55,632 bases of DNA from NCBI GenBank assembly GCA_900544075.1, contig UQTJ01000022.1, positions 1 through 55,632 on the forward strand, given 5' to 3'. The position numbers and the translations under genes are program-made. Source of the DNA: an uncultured Bacteroides sp. GTDB taxonomy: Bacteria; Bacteroidota; Bacteroidia; Bacteroidales; Bacteroidaceae. The notes under the pieces are model-generated. The model saw only the letters and a program-made list of their open reading frames with translations, had not been told where the DNA came from and ran no database searches. Positions 8,830 through 18,686 of this stretch are shown here, piece by piece. Each line of letters starts with the position of its first letter. Position 1 is the stretch's first letter.

Positions 8830-10446
8830 ATGAAAACATTAACGGCTCTATTTTTATTGGTATCTTTATTTATCAATAGTCTGTTTGCGAGTCTTGTAGG
8901 CAATTCAGATTATGAACTTGATTCTTTGGCTCTGAAATCTAAAATCGGAATTCCGTCAGATTCTATTATAGATATTGATTCTCTATTGAATGATACTGTC
9001 TTGTTTAAAGAGGTATCATCTGACACTTTGATTAATTCTGATTCATTAATTAATGCAGACACATTAAATATAACTTCTGGGGGTAAAGTTTTGTCCGATA
9101 CCGTAGTGGTCAAGAAAGATACGGTGTCAAAACCTTCAGTGCCTAAGAAACCGGTTGTTGTAATTCCTAAGTCTGTAATAGAATTGAATAAGATTTATTC
9201 TGATTACAGAAAATATTCGGAATGGGCGCAGGACAGATGGGATGACATTTATTTGTCTCTTTCCGATATTCAAATGAAGTCGGATTATTATAAGTTTGTA
9301 GTTCCACTGACATATTATTCGAAAGCTTTTGAAGAAGCATCTACAGTAGAAAAATGGTATCCGAAGGATATTCTGGTTGAAGATTCGGTAAGAAAGGCTG
9401 CTGCTCTTGAGAAAGGTATGCCGCATATGCCTATTTCATCAGAACTTGACAGACGCATAAACAGACAATTGTTGGATTTTTATGTTAACTATCCGGAGCT
9501 TGTGCTGAAAAACGAAACAAGTCTTGACAGTCTTGATTTCCTTTCGTATGAAGATATGACTTCTGCTTATAAAGAAGATGATATAATAAGTCTGATTGAT
9601 AACAACGCCGGATTTGCCCAAATGGCCGGGTCTGAGTTATTGGTTTTAAAGCCGAATTTCTGGACATATGGTGGAAACGGATATCTTCAGTTCTCTCAAA
9701 ACTATATCTCTGAGAACTGGTATAAGGGTGGTGAAAGTACAAAATCACTTCTTTCCGGTTTTACATGGCAGATTAAATATGATGACAAGCAGAAAACTCA
9801 GTTTGAAGGAAAGTTGGAATGGAAATTGGGCTTTATTACGGCTCCGTCTGATACGGTTCACTCGTATAAGGCCAATAATGACTTGTTGCGTCTTACATCG
9901 AAGTTAGGTTATAAGGCTATACAAAACTGGTATTATACGCTTTCTGCCGAATTCCAGACTCAGTTCTTCTCCAATTATGCTACAAATTCTGATAATCTGG
10001 TCTCAGCGTTATTTTCTCCTGCTACTCTTAACGTCGGTCTCGGTATGGACTACAAGTTTGTGAAAGATGGTAAGGTTAATTTGTCTGTCTTGCTTAACCC
10101 AATAAACTACACTTTATACAGTATCATGGATGACAGGCTGGACCCTACCAAATTCAATATTAAGGAAGGGCACAAACGGGAAAACGAGATAGGTTCTCGT
10201 ATTAATGCGACTTTAACGTGGAAGATAATTCCATCATTGCTCTGGGAGTCTAAATTCTCTTATACGACAAATTATGAGAAAGTATTCAGCGAATGGGAAA
10301 ATACTTTTACCTTTGTTGTAAATAAATACTTGTCTACCAAACTGTTTATGCATGGAAGGTATGATGATGGAGTATCTAAGGATCCGGATGAAAGCTATTT
10401 CCAGTTCCAGGAGTTGTTTAGTTTCGGGTTGAATTATACATGGTAA
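8830..10446 (+). CDS. DUF3078 outer-membrane barrel-like protein
   Basis: Signal peptide (first 20 residues, cleaved near SLFAS), then an unusual acidic low-complexity segment rich in Asp, Ser, Leu and Thr (residues 25-110, repeats of the type DSLxND/DTLI), a helical stretch, and a C-terminal half of alternating aromatic beta-strands from about residue 265 (the DUF3078 region: NFWTYGGNGYLQFSQ, WYKGGESTKSLLSG). The last residues, FGLNYTW, end in an aromatic residue as outer-membrane barrels do. Function of DUF3078 proteins is unknown to me; localisation in the outer membrane is inferred from strand pattern and C-terminus. It may be transcribed with the next two genes. Confidence 0.8.
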   Translation: MKTLTALFLLVSLFINSLFASLVGNSDYELDSLALKSKIGIPSDSIIDIDSLLNDTVLFKEVSSDTLINSDSLINADTLNITSGGKVLSDTVVVKKDTVSKPSVPKKPVVVIPKSVIELNKIYSDYRKYSEWAQDRWDDIYLSLSDIQMKSDYYKFVVPLTYYSKAFEEASTVEKWYPKDILVEDSVRKAAALEKGMPHMPISSELDRRINRQLLDFYVNYPELVLKNETSLDSLDFLSYEDMTSAYKEDDIISLIDNNAGFAQMAGSELLVLKPNFWTYGGNGYLQFSQNYISENWYKGGESTKSLLSGFTWQIKYDDKQKTQFEGKLEWKLGFITAPSDTVHSYKANNDLLRLTSKLGYKAIQNWYYTLSAEFQTQFFSNYATNSDNLVSALFSPATLNVGLGMDYKFVKDGKVNLSVLLNPINYTLYSIMDDRLDPTKFNIKEGHKRENEIGSRINATLTWKIIPSLLWESKFSYTTNYEKVFSEWENTFTFVVNKYLSTKLFMHGRYDDGVSKDPDESYFQFQELFSFGLNYTW

Positions 10447-10464
10447 TTTATTTGATTGAAGAAT

Positions 10465-11097
10465 ATGTTTGAAATACCGACTTTTGTAGAAGTTTTAGAT
10501 TTTATCGGAACGTTTGCCTTTGCTATCAGTGGCATTCGTCTGGCGTCTGCCAAGAGTTTTGACTGGTTTGGTGCATATGTTGTAGGTCTTGCCACAGCCA
10601 TAGGAGGCGGAACATTGCGCGATTTGCTTCTTGATGTCACTCCGGCATGGATGACCGACCCTATATATCTTATATGTACTGCGATGGCGATGTTTTTCGT
10701 TATTCTGTTCCGTCAGTATCTGATAAAGCTGAACAATACGTTTTTCCTTTTCGACAGTGTCGGGCTGGCACTGTTTACTGTAGTAGGTGCTACAAAAAGT
10801 CTTGACCTTGGATATTCCTTTTGGGTTGCAATAATAATGGGTAGTATAACCGGAGCTGCAGGTGGAGTGATTCGCGATGTGTTTATAAACGAGATACCTC
10901 TTATTTTCAGAAAAGAGATTTACGCTATGGCATGTGTTGTGGGAGGAATAGTACTTTGGTTGTGTTATCTCATCGGACTTGAAAACTATATATCACAGAT
11001 AGCTTGTGGAGCAACAGTCTTTATTGTACGCATTATAGCAGTGAAATACAAAGTGACATTGCCAATACTGAAAGGTGAGCCGGAAAATGACAAATAA
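10465..11097 (+). CDS. TRIC-family cation channel (UPF0126/YadS-like)
   Basis: Seven-helix inner-membrane protein of the bacterial TRIC family, which forms trimeric K+/cation channels. The internal duplication is plain: GGGTLRDLLLD in the first half and GGVIRDVFINE in the second. I choose the ATG at 10465 (MFEIPTF); an in-frame TTG at 10456 would add three residues. The gene is 18 nt behind the DUF3078 gene and overlaps the following gene by 11 nt. Confidence 0.9.
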   Translation: MFEIPTFVEVLDFIGTFAFAISGIRLASAKSFDWFGAYVVGLATAIGGGTLRDLLLDVTPAWMTDPIYLICTAMAMFFVILFRQYLIKLNNTFFLFDSVGLALFTVVGATKSLDLGYSFWVAIIMGSITGAAGGVIRDVFINEIPLIFRKEIYAMACVVGGIVLWLCYLIGLENYISQIACGATVFIVRIIAVKYKVTLPILKGEPENDK

Positions 11098-11926
11098 GAT
11101 ATTAGTCCTTTTAGTGGTGGCGTTGGTTAATACCGCTACGGTATTTTCATCGAAGGCAGATTCCTTGCGTATAGACAGCCTGCTTAATGCTTCTTCAGAG
11201 AGAAGTTATAAAACGAATAGCGAACGCTTGTTGTTCTTTGCCAAATCTTTTATTGGAACTCCATACAAAGGTGGAACATTGGATGCAGGTGAGAATGAAA
11301 CTCTTATTGTGCGTACAGATTCGTTGGACTGTACAACATATGTTGAAGCCGTATTGGCCTTATATCTGTCATCGTTCAAGGATAATCCGGGATATGATGA
11401 CTTTTCTGAATCATTGATATATATAAGGTATAGAGGAGGAGTGATAGACGGTTATGCATCCCGTCTGCATTATTTCTCAGACTGGGCTTCTGATAATGAA
11501 AAGAAAGGTATATTGCGGGAAGTGACACAGGAAGGTGAACACGACGTAAGACTCTGTTCGTTGAATTATATGACAACGCATTCTGATTTGTACAGGCAAC
11601 TAAAAGATAACGATTCTTTAATATCGGAGATTAGCAAGGTGGAGAAATCATGGATTGATTATAAGATGCCTTATATCCCCAAAAATGTTCTTAATTCGTC
11701 TAAGGCTGATTTGCCTCTTGAAGATGGAGATATCCTGGCTTTGACCACAAATATTTCTGGGCTTGATGTCCTTCATTTGGGATTCGCGTTATGGATAGAC
11801 GGACGTTTGCATCTGCTTCATGCATCCTCTCTTCACGGGAAGGTTATTATTGACACATCAACAATATTCGATTATCTGAAGAACAGAAACAAGCATACCG
11901 GAATAAGAGTTCTAAGGGTAAAATAA
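11087..11926 (+). CDS. DUF1460 amidase-like exported protein
   Basis: Signal peptide (residues 1-20), then an NlpC/P60-like DUF1460 domain. The catalytic cysteine lies in SLDCTTYVE; candidate histidines are in VLHLGFA and LLHASS near the C-terminus. DUF1460 structures from Bacteroides resemble N-acetylmuramoyl-L-alanine amidases or cell-wall cysteine peptidases, so a role in peptidoglycan fragment cleavage is likely. The ATG at 11087 overlaps the TRIC gene by 11 nt and has an AAAGGTGAG stretch in front of it, a rare good Shine-Dalgarno here; translation is probably coupled. Confidence 0.85.
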   Translation: MTNKILVLLVVALVNTATVFSSKADSLRIDSLLNASSERSYKTNSERLLFFAKSFIGTPYKGGTLDAGENETLIVRTDSLDCTTYVEAVLALYLSSFKDNPGYDDFSESLIYIRYRGGVIDGYASRLHYFSDWASDNEKKGILREVTQEGEHDVRLCSLNYMTTHSDLYRQLKDNDSLISEISKVEKSWIDYKMPYIPKNVLNSSKADLPLEDGDILALTTNISGLDVLHLGFALWIDGRLHLLHASSLHGKVIIDTSTIFDYLKNRNKHTGIRVLRVK

Positions 11927-11972
11927 TAAGCGGTTACACTTCTATAGAGAAGTAAAACCGCTTATTATTTTA
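11922..11972. terminator. Bidirectional terminator between DUF1460 and the DPP11-like gene
   Basis: Stem AATAATAAGCGGTT / AACCGCTTATTATT with an inner ACTTCT-AGAAGT extension. T-rich on the plus side and A-rich before the stem, between convergent genes. Confidence 0.85.
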
Positions 11973-11988
11973 TCTATATTACCACTGT

Positions 11989-14151
11989 CTATTTGATGAT
12001 TGTCATTTCCTCAATCAGATGTCCTGCACCTGCAAACTTGTCGATGATAAACAGTGTATATCTGATGTCAACACATGCGGCACGCTGCAACTGTGGGTTG
12101 TAGGCAATGTCGCCTGTAAGTCCTTCGTAGTTACGGTCGAAACCTGTTCCTATCAGCTCACCTTTGCTGTTAAATACAGGAGAACCGGAGTTACCTCCTG
12201 TGTTGTCTGTTCCTGTTGCGAAGCATATAGGCATGCGTCCGTCAGGCATTGCGTATGGGCCGAAATCTTTCTTTTCATACAGTTCCTTTAGTTTTGCAGG
12301 AACAACGAATTCAGGGTTGTTAGGATCTTCTTTCTCCATAACACCTTTCAGTGTGGTGTAGTAAAGATACTCCATTCCGTCTGCCGGCTCGTATGAACCA
12401 ATCTTGCCGTATGTAAGTCTAAGTGTAGAGTTGGCGTCAGGATAAACCGGTGTGCCGTTCTTGGCTTTCAGTTCAAGCATTCCGGCTACCCATGTCTTGT
12501 GAGCAAGATTATATGCGTCTGTTTCGGCTTTCATTGCATTTGATGTAGCGTTGTATCCGTCCTTTACAGACTTGGAATATTGTACCATCAGGTCTTCACG
12601 AAGAGTCTTGGTGTCAGGATTCTGAAGGAAAGCATCAAGTGCAGCCTGACTTCTGAAGATAGACTTGTCGAAACATGCGTCAACAAAAGCATCTGTGTTT
12701 CCGCCGAAGTTTTCACCTATCTGCTTGAAAATGCTTATGCGCTGTTCTGCCGGTATTAATTTTGCATAAAGAGCAATAAGCTGTTTTGAAACTTTGCGGT
12801 CAACTTCCGGATTGTAGTCCTTGTTGTAGAACTTCTTGTAAGCTTCTTTCAGGTTTTCTGTTTCTTCCTTTATTGCTTTCTTGTCGTTAGCTTCTAGAGC
12901 GTTACGGAGTGCGTCTGTATCAGGAACCTTGTAGAACTCAGTTCCCAGCATAAGAGCTTCGTAGATGGCCTGCTGATGATAAACGGCATTTCTGCGTTTT
13001 GCCACTATTGAGCGGATGGCATCGAAGGCTTCCTTATAGCTGTTGTTACCTGTTTCACGCCCGTATTCCAAAAGGTGTTCCTGCTGTTCTTTCTTCTTGT
13101 CGAGAACTTTCAGTTTCACAAGTCCTTCGTTCATCCCTATAGCATTTTTCCAGTAGTTGGCAGACGATGCGTATTTGGCAGCATACTGTATGCGTGTCTT
13201 TGCATCCTTTGCCATTTCTTCGCCAAGCACTCTGAGGCGTACGCCGCGGATAGTGTCGCGCATGAAGTTTGTGGTCTGCATACGTTCTTCCACTTCGTCG
13301 CTTATCATATATCTCCAGTTTCTTCCCGGGAATCCCATAACGAAAGTAAAGTCTCCTTCTTTCACACCTTTCAGGTTGATGGCGATGTGTTTCTTTACTT
13401 TCAGAGGAGTGTTTGTTGCACTATAGTTGGCTGGTTTGCCATCCTTGTCGGCATAGATACGGAAGATAGAGAAGTCGCCGCAATGGCGAGGCCACATCCA
13501 GTTGTCTGTATCTGCTCCGAACTTTCCTATTGATGAAGGAGGCGCGCCCACCATACGGATATCCTTATATACTGTCTTTACGAAAAGATAGTATTTGTTG
13601 GCTCCATAGAAAGGTTTGAGTTCCAGGACAGTAAATTCGTCTGTCTTGATTTTCTCTTTCTTGGCAAATCTTGCAGCAACTTTAGAAAGATATGATGGTG
13701 ACAGGTAGTTCAGCCCTTCTGGGTCTTCATCTTTCTTGAGTTGTTCCTTGACGTAATTTGTGACATCAAGTATCTTGTCGATAAATGTGATTGTAAGTCC
13801 TTCGCAAGGCAATTCCTGTTCGCGTGTCATTGCCCAGAAGCCGTCTGTCAGATAGTCGTGCTCTACAGAGCTGTGCTGCTGTATGTAGCCGTATCCGCAA
13901 TGATGGTTGGTCAGTACAAGACCTTCGGCTGAGATAACTTCGCCTGTACATCCGCCTCCGAAGTGAACCACTGCATCTTTCAGCGATATGTTGTCTGGCG
14001 AATAAACATCGTCTATGCTGATGTCAAGCCCCATATCGTACATTACTGCCGCATTCTGTTTTTTCAGGTCGGTCAGCATCCACATTCCCTCGTCGGCATG
14101 TCCGGCGAGGGTAAATGTGGTGAGTAGTGATAGTAATATAGTTTTTTTCAT
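11989..14151 (-). CDS. dpp11: S46 dipeptidyl-peptidase, DPP11 type (Asp/Glu P1)
   Basis: Periplasmic chymotrypsin-fold exopeptidase with a helical cap. Signal peptide ends near AGHAD. His83/84 in TNHHCGYG, Asp226 in RHCGDFS and Ser655 in GGNSGSPV form the triad. In S46 enzymes the residue 18 positions after the serine sets P1 specificity: here it is Arg673 (GFDRNYE), the DPP11 residue that selects Asp/Glu. The numbering is the same as I recall for the Porphyromonas enzyme. Length 720 is normal. Its ATG overlaps the stop of the upstream paralogue by one base (TAATG), so the two are one transcript. Confidence 0.92.
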   Translation of the reverse strand: MKKTILLSLLTTFTLAGHADEGMWMLTDLKKQNAAVMYDMGLDISIDDVYSPDNISLKDAVVHFGGGCTGEVISAEGLVLTNHHCGYGYIQQHSSVEHDYLTDGFWAMTREQELPCEGLTITFIDKILDVTNYVKEQLKKDEDPEGLNYLSPSYLSKVAARFAKKEKIKTDEFTVLELKPFYGANKYYLFVKTVYKDIRMVGAPPSSIGKFGADTDNWMWPRHCGDFSIFRIYADKDGKPANYSATNTPLKVKKHIAINLKGVKEGDFTFVMGFPGRNWRYMISDEVEERMQTTNFMRDTIRGVRLRVLGEEMAKDAKTRIQYAAKYASSANYWKNAIGMNEGLVKLKVLDKKKEQQEHLLEYGRETGNNSYKEAFDAIRSIVAKRRNAVYHQQAIYEALMLGTEFYKVPDTDALRNALEANDKKAIKEETENLKEAYKKFYNKDYNPEVDRKVSKQLIALYAKLIPAEQRISIFKQIGENFGGNTDAFVDACFDKSIFRSQAALDAFLQNPDTKTLREDLMVQYSKSVKDGYNATSNAMKAETDAYNLAHKTWVAGMLELKAKNGTPVYPDANSTLRLTYGKIGSYEPADGMEYLYYTTLKGVMEKEDPNNPEFVVPAKLKELYEKKDFGPYAMPDGRMPICFATGTDNTGGNSGSPVFNSKGELIGTGFDRNYEGLTGDIAYNPQLQRAACVDIRYTLFIIDKFAGAGHLIEEMTIIK

Positions 14152-16316
14152 TATTCTACGATTGTCATTTCGTCAATAAGATTCTTGCATCCTCCGAGTT
14201 TTTCTACAATGAAGAGAACGTAACGTATATCCACTGCAATACAACGCTGAAGGTTGTTGTCGAAGTTGATGTCGCCGCTCAGTGATTCCCAGTTACCGTC
14301 GAATGCACAACCGATAAGCTCTCCGTTGCCGTTCATTACAGGTGAACCTGAGTTACCGCCTGTGATGTCGTTAGTAGTAAGGAAGCATGTAGGCATTTCA
14401 CCGTTAGCCATAGCATAACGTCCGAAGTTCTTAGTAGAGTAAAGTTCTTTCAGTTTTGCGGGAACCACGAATTCAGGATTCTGTGGGTCTTCTTTTTCCA
14501 TTACACCTTTCAGAGTTGTGTAGTATTTATAGTGTACACCGTCTTTAGGGTCGTATGGCTTGACATTTCCGTAGGTCATACGGATAGTGAAGTTTGCATC
14601 CGGTGCTTTTGGTTCCGGTGCATACATTTCGCAAAGTCCTCTCACGTATGCCTTGTGCAACAGGTTAATACCTTTGCTTGCCTCTTTAAGCTTTTCTGAA
14701 AGTTTCTTGTTCATTTCAGCCTTAGCTTCAGAGTACTGTACCATAAGGTCGCTTTCGATAGCCTCTACAGTAGGGTTGCTGATGAACTTGTTGAAGTTTT
14801 CTTCATTAGCGAAGATAGAGTTATTGTAGCAAGCATCAATGTATGCGTTGTAGTCGCCGTTGAATTTAGCCTTGATAGTTTCGTAGAACTTAGGAAGAGC
14901 GTCTACAGGAACTTTAGAAGCGTAAAGAGGAATCAGGACTTTTGCAACCTTGCGGTCCACTTCGTGGTCGTAGTCCTTGTTGTGTACATCTGCAAATTCT
15001 GATTTGAGAGCTTCTACAGCCTTTTCGATGTCTTTCTTCTTGTTCTTTTCAAGAGCCTTCTTCAGATTGTTGAAGAGAGTGTAAGAAGATTCGAACTCGA
15101 TACCGGTTCTGAACACTTCGCTGAAGTAAGTTGACTGAGTGCGGATAGGTTCAACTGCCTTTACATACTCGTTGATTTTTTCAACTACACCCTGATAGTC
15201 GGCATTCTTCTTAGCCATAGCGAATTTTGCGAAACGTGCTTCCTGTTCAGCTTTTGTTTCAAGCACCTTATTGTCGATGATTGCCTTGTTCATACCGATA
15301 GAGTTCTTCCAGTAGTTGCTTGAGCTTGCAAATTTGCTTGCATACTGGATACGAACCTTGTCGCTTGCAGCCATTTCTGCTCTCAACACATTCTGTCTTG
15401 CTTCTCGAACTTCAATTCTTGGGGTGTTTGTGCCGGTCATTCTCAGTTTCACTTCGCTTTCAGTAAGATAGCGGCTTGTGCTTCCCGGGAATCCCATAAT
15501 CATGGCATAATCACCTTCCTGAATGCCTTTCAATGATATAGTAAGGTGTTTCTTTGCCTTCAATGGAATATTGTCCTTGCTGTAGTCGGCCGGATTTCCG
15601 TTCTTGTCTGTATAGATACGGAACATAGAGAAATCGCCTGTATGACGAGGCCACATCCAGTTGTCTGTTTCACCACCGAATTTACCGATTGATGAAGGAG
15701 GAGCAGCCACCATACGGACGTCAGTGTAAGTCTTGATATAGAATACATAGAATCTGTTACCTTCGTAGAAAGGCAATGCCATTGTAGTGATTCCAGGAGC
15801 TTTCTTAAGGTCGCTCTTCTTAAGTTCGTCGGCAGCAATCTTTTTCAGATATTCGCTTCCGAATGATTCTGCTTCTTCTATCTTTCCCTTTTCGATATCT
15901 CTGTTTACTCTGTCTGTAACGTCAACTATGCGTTCCACAAACTTGAATGTCAATCCCGGAGTAGGGAGCTCTTCTTCCATACTCTTAGCCCAGAATCCGT
16001 CTGTAAGATAGTCATGTTCTACAGAACTGTGCTGCTGGATTGCATCATATCCGCAGTGATGATTGGTAAGGATAAGTCCGTTAGGAGAGATTATTTCGCC
16101 TGTACATCCTCTTCCGAAAATACCAACAGCATCTTTCAGGGTAATCTGTTTAGGATTGTAGATATCAGAAATGTTCATTTTCAAACCTTGTGCCTTCATC
16201 TTGTCAGCCAGATTCTGTTCTTTCATCAGCTGCAGGAGCCACATTCCTTCATCCGCCTTTGATGGCGTGAATACTGAGCACAGGAGTGCCAGTGCTAAAA
16301 CTTTGATTTTCTTCAT
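14151..16316 (-). CDS. dpp7: S46 dipeptidyl-peptidase, DPP7 type (hydrophobic P1)
   Basis: Paralogue of the following gene with the same fold: signal peptide to about residue 21, His86/87 in TNHHCGY, Asp228 in RHTGDFS, Ser656 in GGNSGSPV. At Ser+18 it has Gly674 (AFDGNWE), the DPP7-type residue that leaves an open pocket for hydrophobic or aliphatic P1 side chains. It is first in the operon, with a -7 element on the minus strand about 100 nt upstream. With DPP11 and the S9 enzyme the cell can degrade most oligopeptides to dipeptides, as expected for an asaccharolytic or proteolytic side of metabolism. Confidence 0.92.
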   Translation of the reverse strand: MKKIKVLALALLCSVFTPSKADEGMWLLQLMKEQNLADKMKAQGLKMNISDIYNPKQITLKDAVGIFGRGCTGEIISPNGLILTNHHCGYDAIQQHSSVEHDYLTDGFWAKSMEEELPTPGLTFKFVERIVDVTDRVNRDIEKGKIEEAESFGSEYLKKIAADELKKSDLKKAPGITTMALPFYEGNRFYVFYIKTYTDVRMVAAPPSSIGKFGGETDNWMWPRHTGDFSMFRIYTDKNGNPADYSKDNIPLKAKKHLTISLKGIQEGDYAMIMGFPGSTSRYLTESEVKLRMTGTNTPRIEVREARQNVLRAEMAASDKVRIQYASKFASSSNYWKNSIGMNKAIIDNKVLETKAEQEARFAKFAMAKKNADYQGVVEKINEYVKAVEPIRTQSTYFSEVFRTGIEFESSYTLFNNLKKALEKNKKKDIEKAVEALKSEFADVHNKDYDHEVDRKVAKVLIPLYASKVPVDALPKFYETIKAKFNGDYNAYIDACYNNSIFANEENFNKFISNPTVEAIESDLMVQYSEAKAEMNKKLSEKLKEASKGINLLHKAYVRGLCEMYAPEPKAPDANFTIRMTYGNVKPYDPKDGVHYKYYTTLKGVMEKEDPQNPEFVVPAKLKELYSTKNFGRYAMANGEMPTCFLTTNDITGGNSGSPVMNGNGELIGCAFDGNWESLSGDINFDNNLQRCIAVDIRYVLFIVEKLGGCKNLIDEMTIVE

Positions 16317-16622
16317 TTGACTATAGTTTTTGAATTGTTATTGTTTAAATTTTTCAAAAGTGACCATTTGGATGGAAAAACGCATACATTACTTTATCAA
16401 AGTAAAGTAAATAGGTTACAAAGATAACATTTAAGGATAAAATAAGTTCGTTTTTATGTTATAAAAATATTCTTTTTGTAACTAAATATGTTTATTTTCT
16501 ATTTGTTTTCATCTTTTTTAAATGTATAATCGTCACGTATTTAGTATAATTTGTGATAAAAATTTTCATGGGTAGTCATAAAGACGCTACCTTTGCAACT
16601 GGAATAAATTCTTTTAATTCAT
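16317..16622. other. Divergent intergenic region with two promoters
   Basis: AT-rich spacer between dpp7 and the DUF4369 gene. On the minus strand TATCTTTG (16419-16426) is a -7 candidate for dpp7-dpp11. On the plus strand TACCTTTG (16588-16595), with TTTC 20 nt upstream, serves the DUF4369 gene. I see no ORF or structured RNA. Confidence 0.6.
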
Positions 16623-17315
16623 ATGTTTAGATTTGGTCTTATCTTATTATTTATTACTACATTAACTTCTTGCGGAAAGAAATTTAAGATAGATGGCATG
16701 ACTTCCGTTTCAAGTCTGGACGGAAAAATGTTATTTGTTAAGGTTTTGTCTGGCGATCAGCTTGTCAGTGTTGATTCGGCAGAAGTGATACATGGCTATT
16801 TTCAGATGGAAGGCAAGATAGATTCTGTGGTATTGGCATCGTTATATATGGATGAAGAATGCATTATGCCGCTTGTCCTTGAAGAGGGAAATATCAATAT
16901 TCAGATAAACAATATAGGGATTTCAATTAAGGGTACTCCGCTGAATGACAGTTTCAATGATTTTATCGAGGCAAAAACTGCTATAGACGATAAGGCGTAT
17001 GAAGTTGAGAGGGAGGAAAGCCGCATGATTATGGATGGGGTTGACCTGAATACGGTTCAGTCGGAGATAGACAAGCAAAGAACAGAGGTAGCACAGCAAA
17101 TGGATAATCTTGTGAAGACTTTCATTCAGAACAATTATGAAAATGTATTGGGCCCCGGAGTCTTTATAATGATAGGAAACTCATTGCCATATCCTTTTCT
17201 GACTCCTATGATGGAGGATATAGTGAAAGAGGCTCCTGAAGGTTTCAGGAATAATTATCTGATAAAGAACTATATTACGTTGGCTCAAGAGTATAAGGAT
17301 GGAGTCATGAATTGA
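16623..17315 (+). CDS. DUF4369 lipoprotein
   Basis: Lipoprotein signal peptide with lipobox LTSC (Cys17). Residues 20-110 are a beta-rich DUF4369 domain (pattern DGKMLFVKVLSG...VDSAEVIHGYFQMEGKID), which in Bacteroidetes usually precedes a thioredoxin-like domain in thiol-disulfide oxidoreductases. Here no CxxC or thioredoxin domain follows; the rest is helical (residues 115-230), so this is a stand-alone, DUF4369-only form. Envelope location is inferred. It begins a run of four small secreted proteins. Confidence 0.8.
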   Translation: MFRFGLILLFITTLTSCGKKFKIDGMTSVSSLDGKMLFVKVLSGDQLVSVDSAEVIHGYFQMEGKIDSVVLASLYMDEECIMPLVLEEGNINIQINNIGISIKGTPLNDSFNDFIEAKTAIDDKAYEVEREESRMIMDGVDLNTVQSEIDKQRTEVAQQMDNLVKTFIQNNYENVLGPGVFIMIGNSLPYPFLTPMMEDIVKEAPEGFRNNYLIKNYITLAQEYKDGVMN

Positions 17316-17412
17316 TGTGTCATACTATACCGGGGTATGTATATATATCGTTGAGGGGAAAAGTTCCTAAATAATATTCCGGATTCCCTATTTACTTATA
17401 GGAAAAATCCGT

Positions 17413-17442
17413 TTTCAGAGTAAGATTTTCATTCTAATTTTG
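17413..17442 (+). promoter_or_regulatory. sigma-ABfr promoter for the DUF4251 gene
   Basis: TTTC (17413-17416), 18 nt, TAATTTTG (17435-17442); ATG at 17473. It indicates that the following three genes form their own unit. Confidence 0.6.
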
Positions 17443-17472
17443 CTTTCGATAAAAAAGAAAGGAAAATAGAAT

Positions 17473-18027
17473 ATGAAAATCTTTATTTTTTTGTTTACAC
17501 TGCTTTTGTCTGTTATGTCAAACAGTGTTTCTGCGCAGGTATCAGATGAAATGACTGCTGCAGAAAGAAAAGCTTTTCAGGAAAAGCTTGATAGTCTAAT
17601 GTTCGTTGAGGCGGAGAAAGCCATTTTGGATAAAGACTTTACTCTTGAAGCGGATAAGGTTGAATTCAAATATGGTCAGACTGCTTTTGTAAATTCCAAT
17701 ACCAACTTCGTTTCTGTCAAAGGGGACAAGTCTGTGGTTCAGGTTGCATTCAATATTCCCGTTTCCGGCCCTAATGGAATCGGGGGAATAACTCTGGATG
17801 GTAATGTATCTAATTATGAAATCAAAAAAGACAAGAGGGGTAATATCGATGTTACCATGAATGTGATGGGTACAGGTATATCAGCTATGGTGAATATCAG
17901 TTTGTATTCCGGTAGCAATAAAGCTTCTGTCACCATTTCGCCGAATTTTAATTCCAACAGAATAACCTTGACGGGAATTGTAGTCCCATCATTCAGAAGC
18001 AGGGTTTATAAAGGAAGTTCTATTTAA
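17473..18027 (+). CDS. DUF4251 exported protein
   Basis: Cleavable signal peptide (residues 1-21, ends SVSAQ). The mature part matches the DUF4251 pattern: a helical lead, then strands VSVKGDKSVVQVAF, GPNGIGGITLDGNV and MVNISLYSG, ending in NRITLTGIVVP. DUF4251 proteins are small secreted proteins of Bacteroidetes with no known function. It is the first gene of an apparent DUF4251-DUF4136-OMP operon with short gaps of 23 and 15 nt. Confidence 0.82.
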   Translation: MKIFIFLFTLLLSVMSNSVSAQVSDEMTAAERKAFQEKLDSLMFVEAEKAILDKDFTLEADKVEFKYGQTAFVNSNTNFVSVKGDKSVVQVAFNIPVSGPNGIGGITLDGNVSNYEIKKDKRGNIDVTMNVMGTGISAMVNISLYSGSNKASVTISPNFNSNRITLTGIVVPSFRSRVYKGSSI

Positions 18028-18050
18028 TAACATTTTAAAAGAATACTAAT

Positions 18051-18671
18051 ATGAAAAAGTTATTATTTTACATTTGTCTGCCGTTATTGGCAGTATCATG
18101 CGAGAAAAATCCGGATATGTCCGAACTGGATGCCGACCTGTCTGTTTATACAGATTATGACAGCAGTGTGGATTTTGGAACATACAAAACTTATTTTCTG
18201 CCGGACAGTATTCTTGAAGCCGGAAGTCATAAAGCCACTTACTGGAAGGATGACAACGCGATGAAGATTATCAAAGCCGTTGAAACAGAGATGAATGCAC
18301 GCGGATATGAAAGGATAACAGACCCTGAAAAGAAGGATGAGGCCGAGTTGGGTATTCAGTTGTCATATATCAATGAATCATATCAGATAGTTTCCGGAGG
18401 ATATTTCGGAGGATGGTGGGACTACGGCTACTGGGGACCATGGTGGGGAGGATGGTACTATCCTTATCCTATAACCTATAATTACGACACAAACACTCTC
18501 GTAATGGAAATGGTAGATTTGACAGGCGATTCTGAAAGCAAGAATATTCCGGTGATATGGTATTCCAATGCTTCAGGGGCACAGTATAGCGGAATGTATA
18601 ATCTGCAATTGCTTGTCAATTCCGTAGGACAGGCATTTAAACAATCGGAATATATTAAATGTAACAAATGA
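18051..18671 (+). CDS. DUF4136 lipoprotein
   Basis: Lipobox AVSC (Cys17). Residues 35-195 follow the DUF4136 pattern (VDFGTYKTYFLPD..., IIKAVETEMNARGYERI..., then a two-stranded end). A striking glycine-tryptophan-tyrosine stretch (GGWWDYGYWGPWWGGWYYPYP, about residues 120-140) sits mid-domain; such GW-rich loops recur in this family. Function is unknown; related proteins are periplasmic or outer-membrane lipoproteins in envelope stress operons. Confidence 0.83.
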   Translation: MKKLLFYICLPLLAVSCEKNPDMSELDADLSVYTDYDSSVDFGTYKTYFLPDSILEAGSHKATYWKDDNAMKIIKAVETEMNARGYERITDPEKKDEAELGIQLSYINESYQIVSGGYFGGWWDYGYWGPWWGGWYYPYPITYNYDTNTLVMEMVDLTGDSESKNIPVIWYSNASGAQYSGMYNLQLLVNSVGQAFKQSEYIKCNK

Positions 18672-18686
18672 TAGGAGGAACTGATA

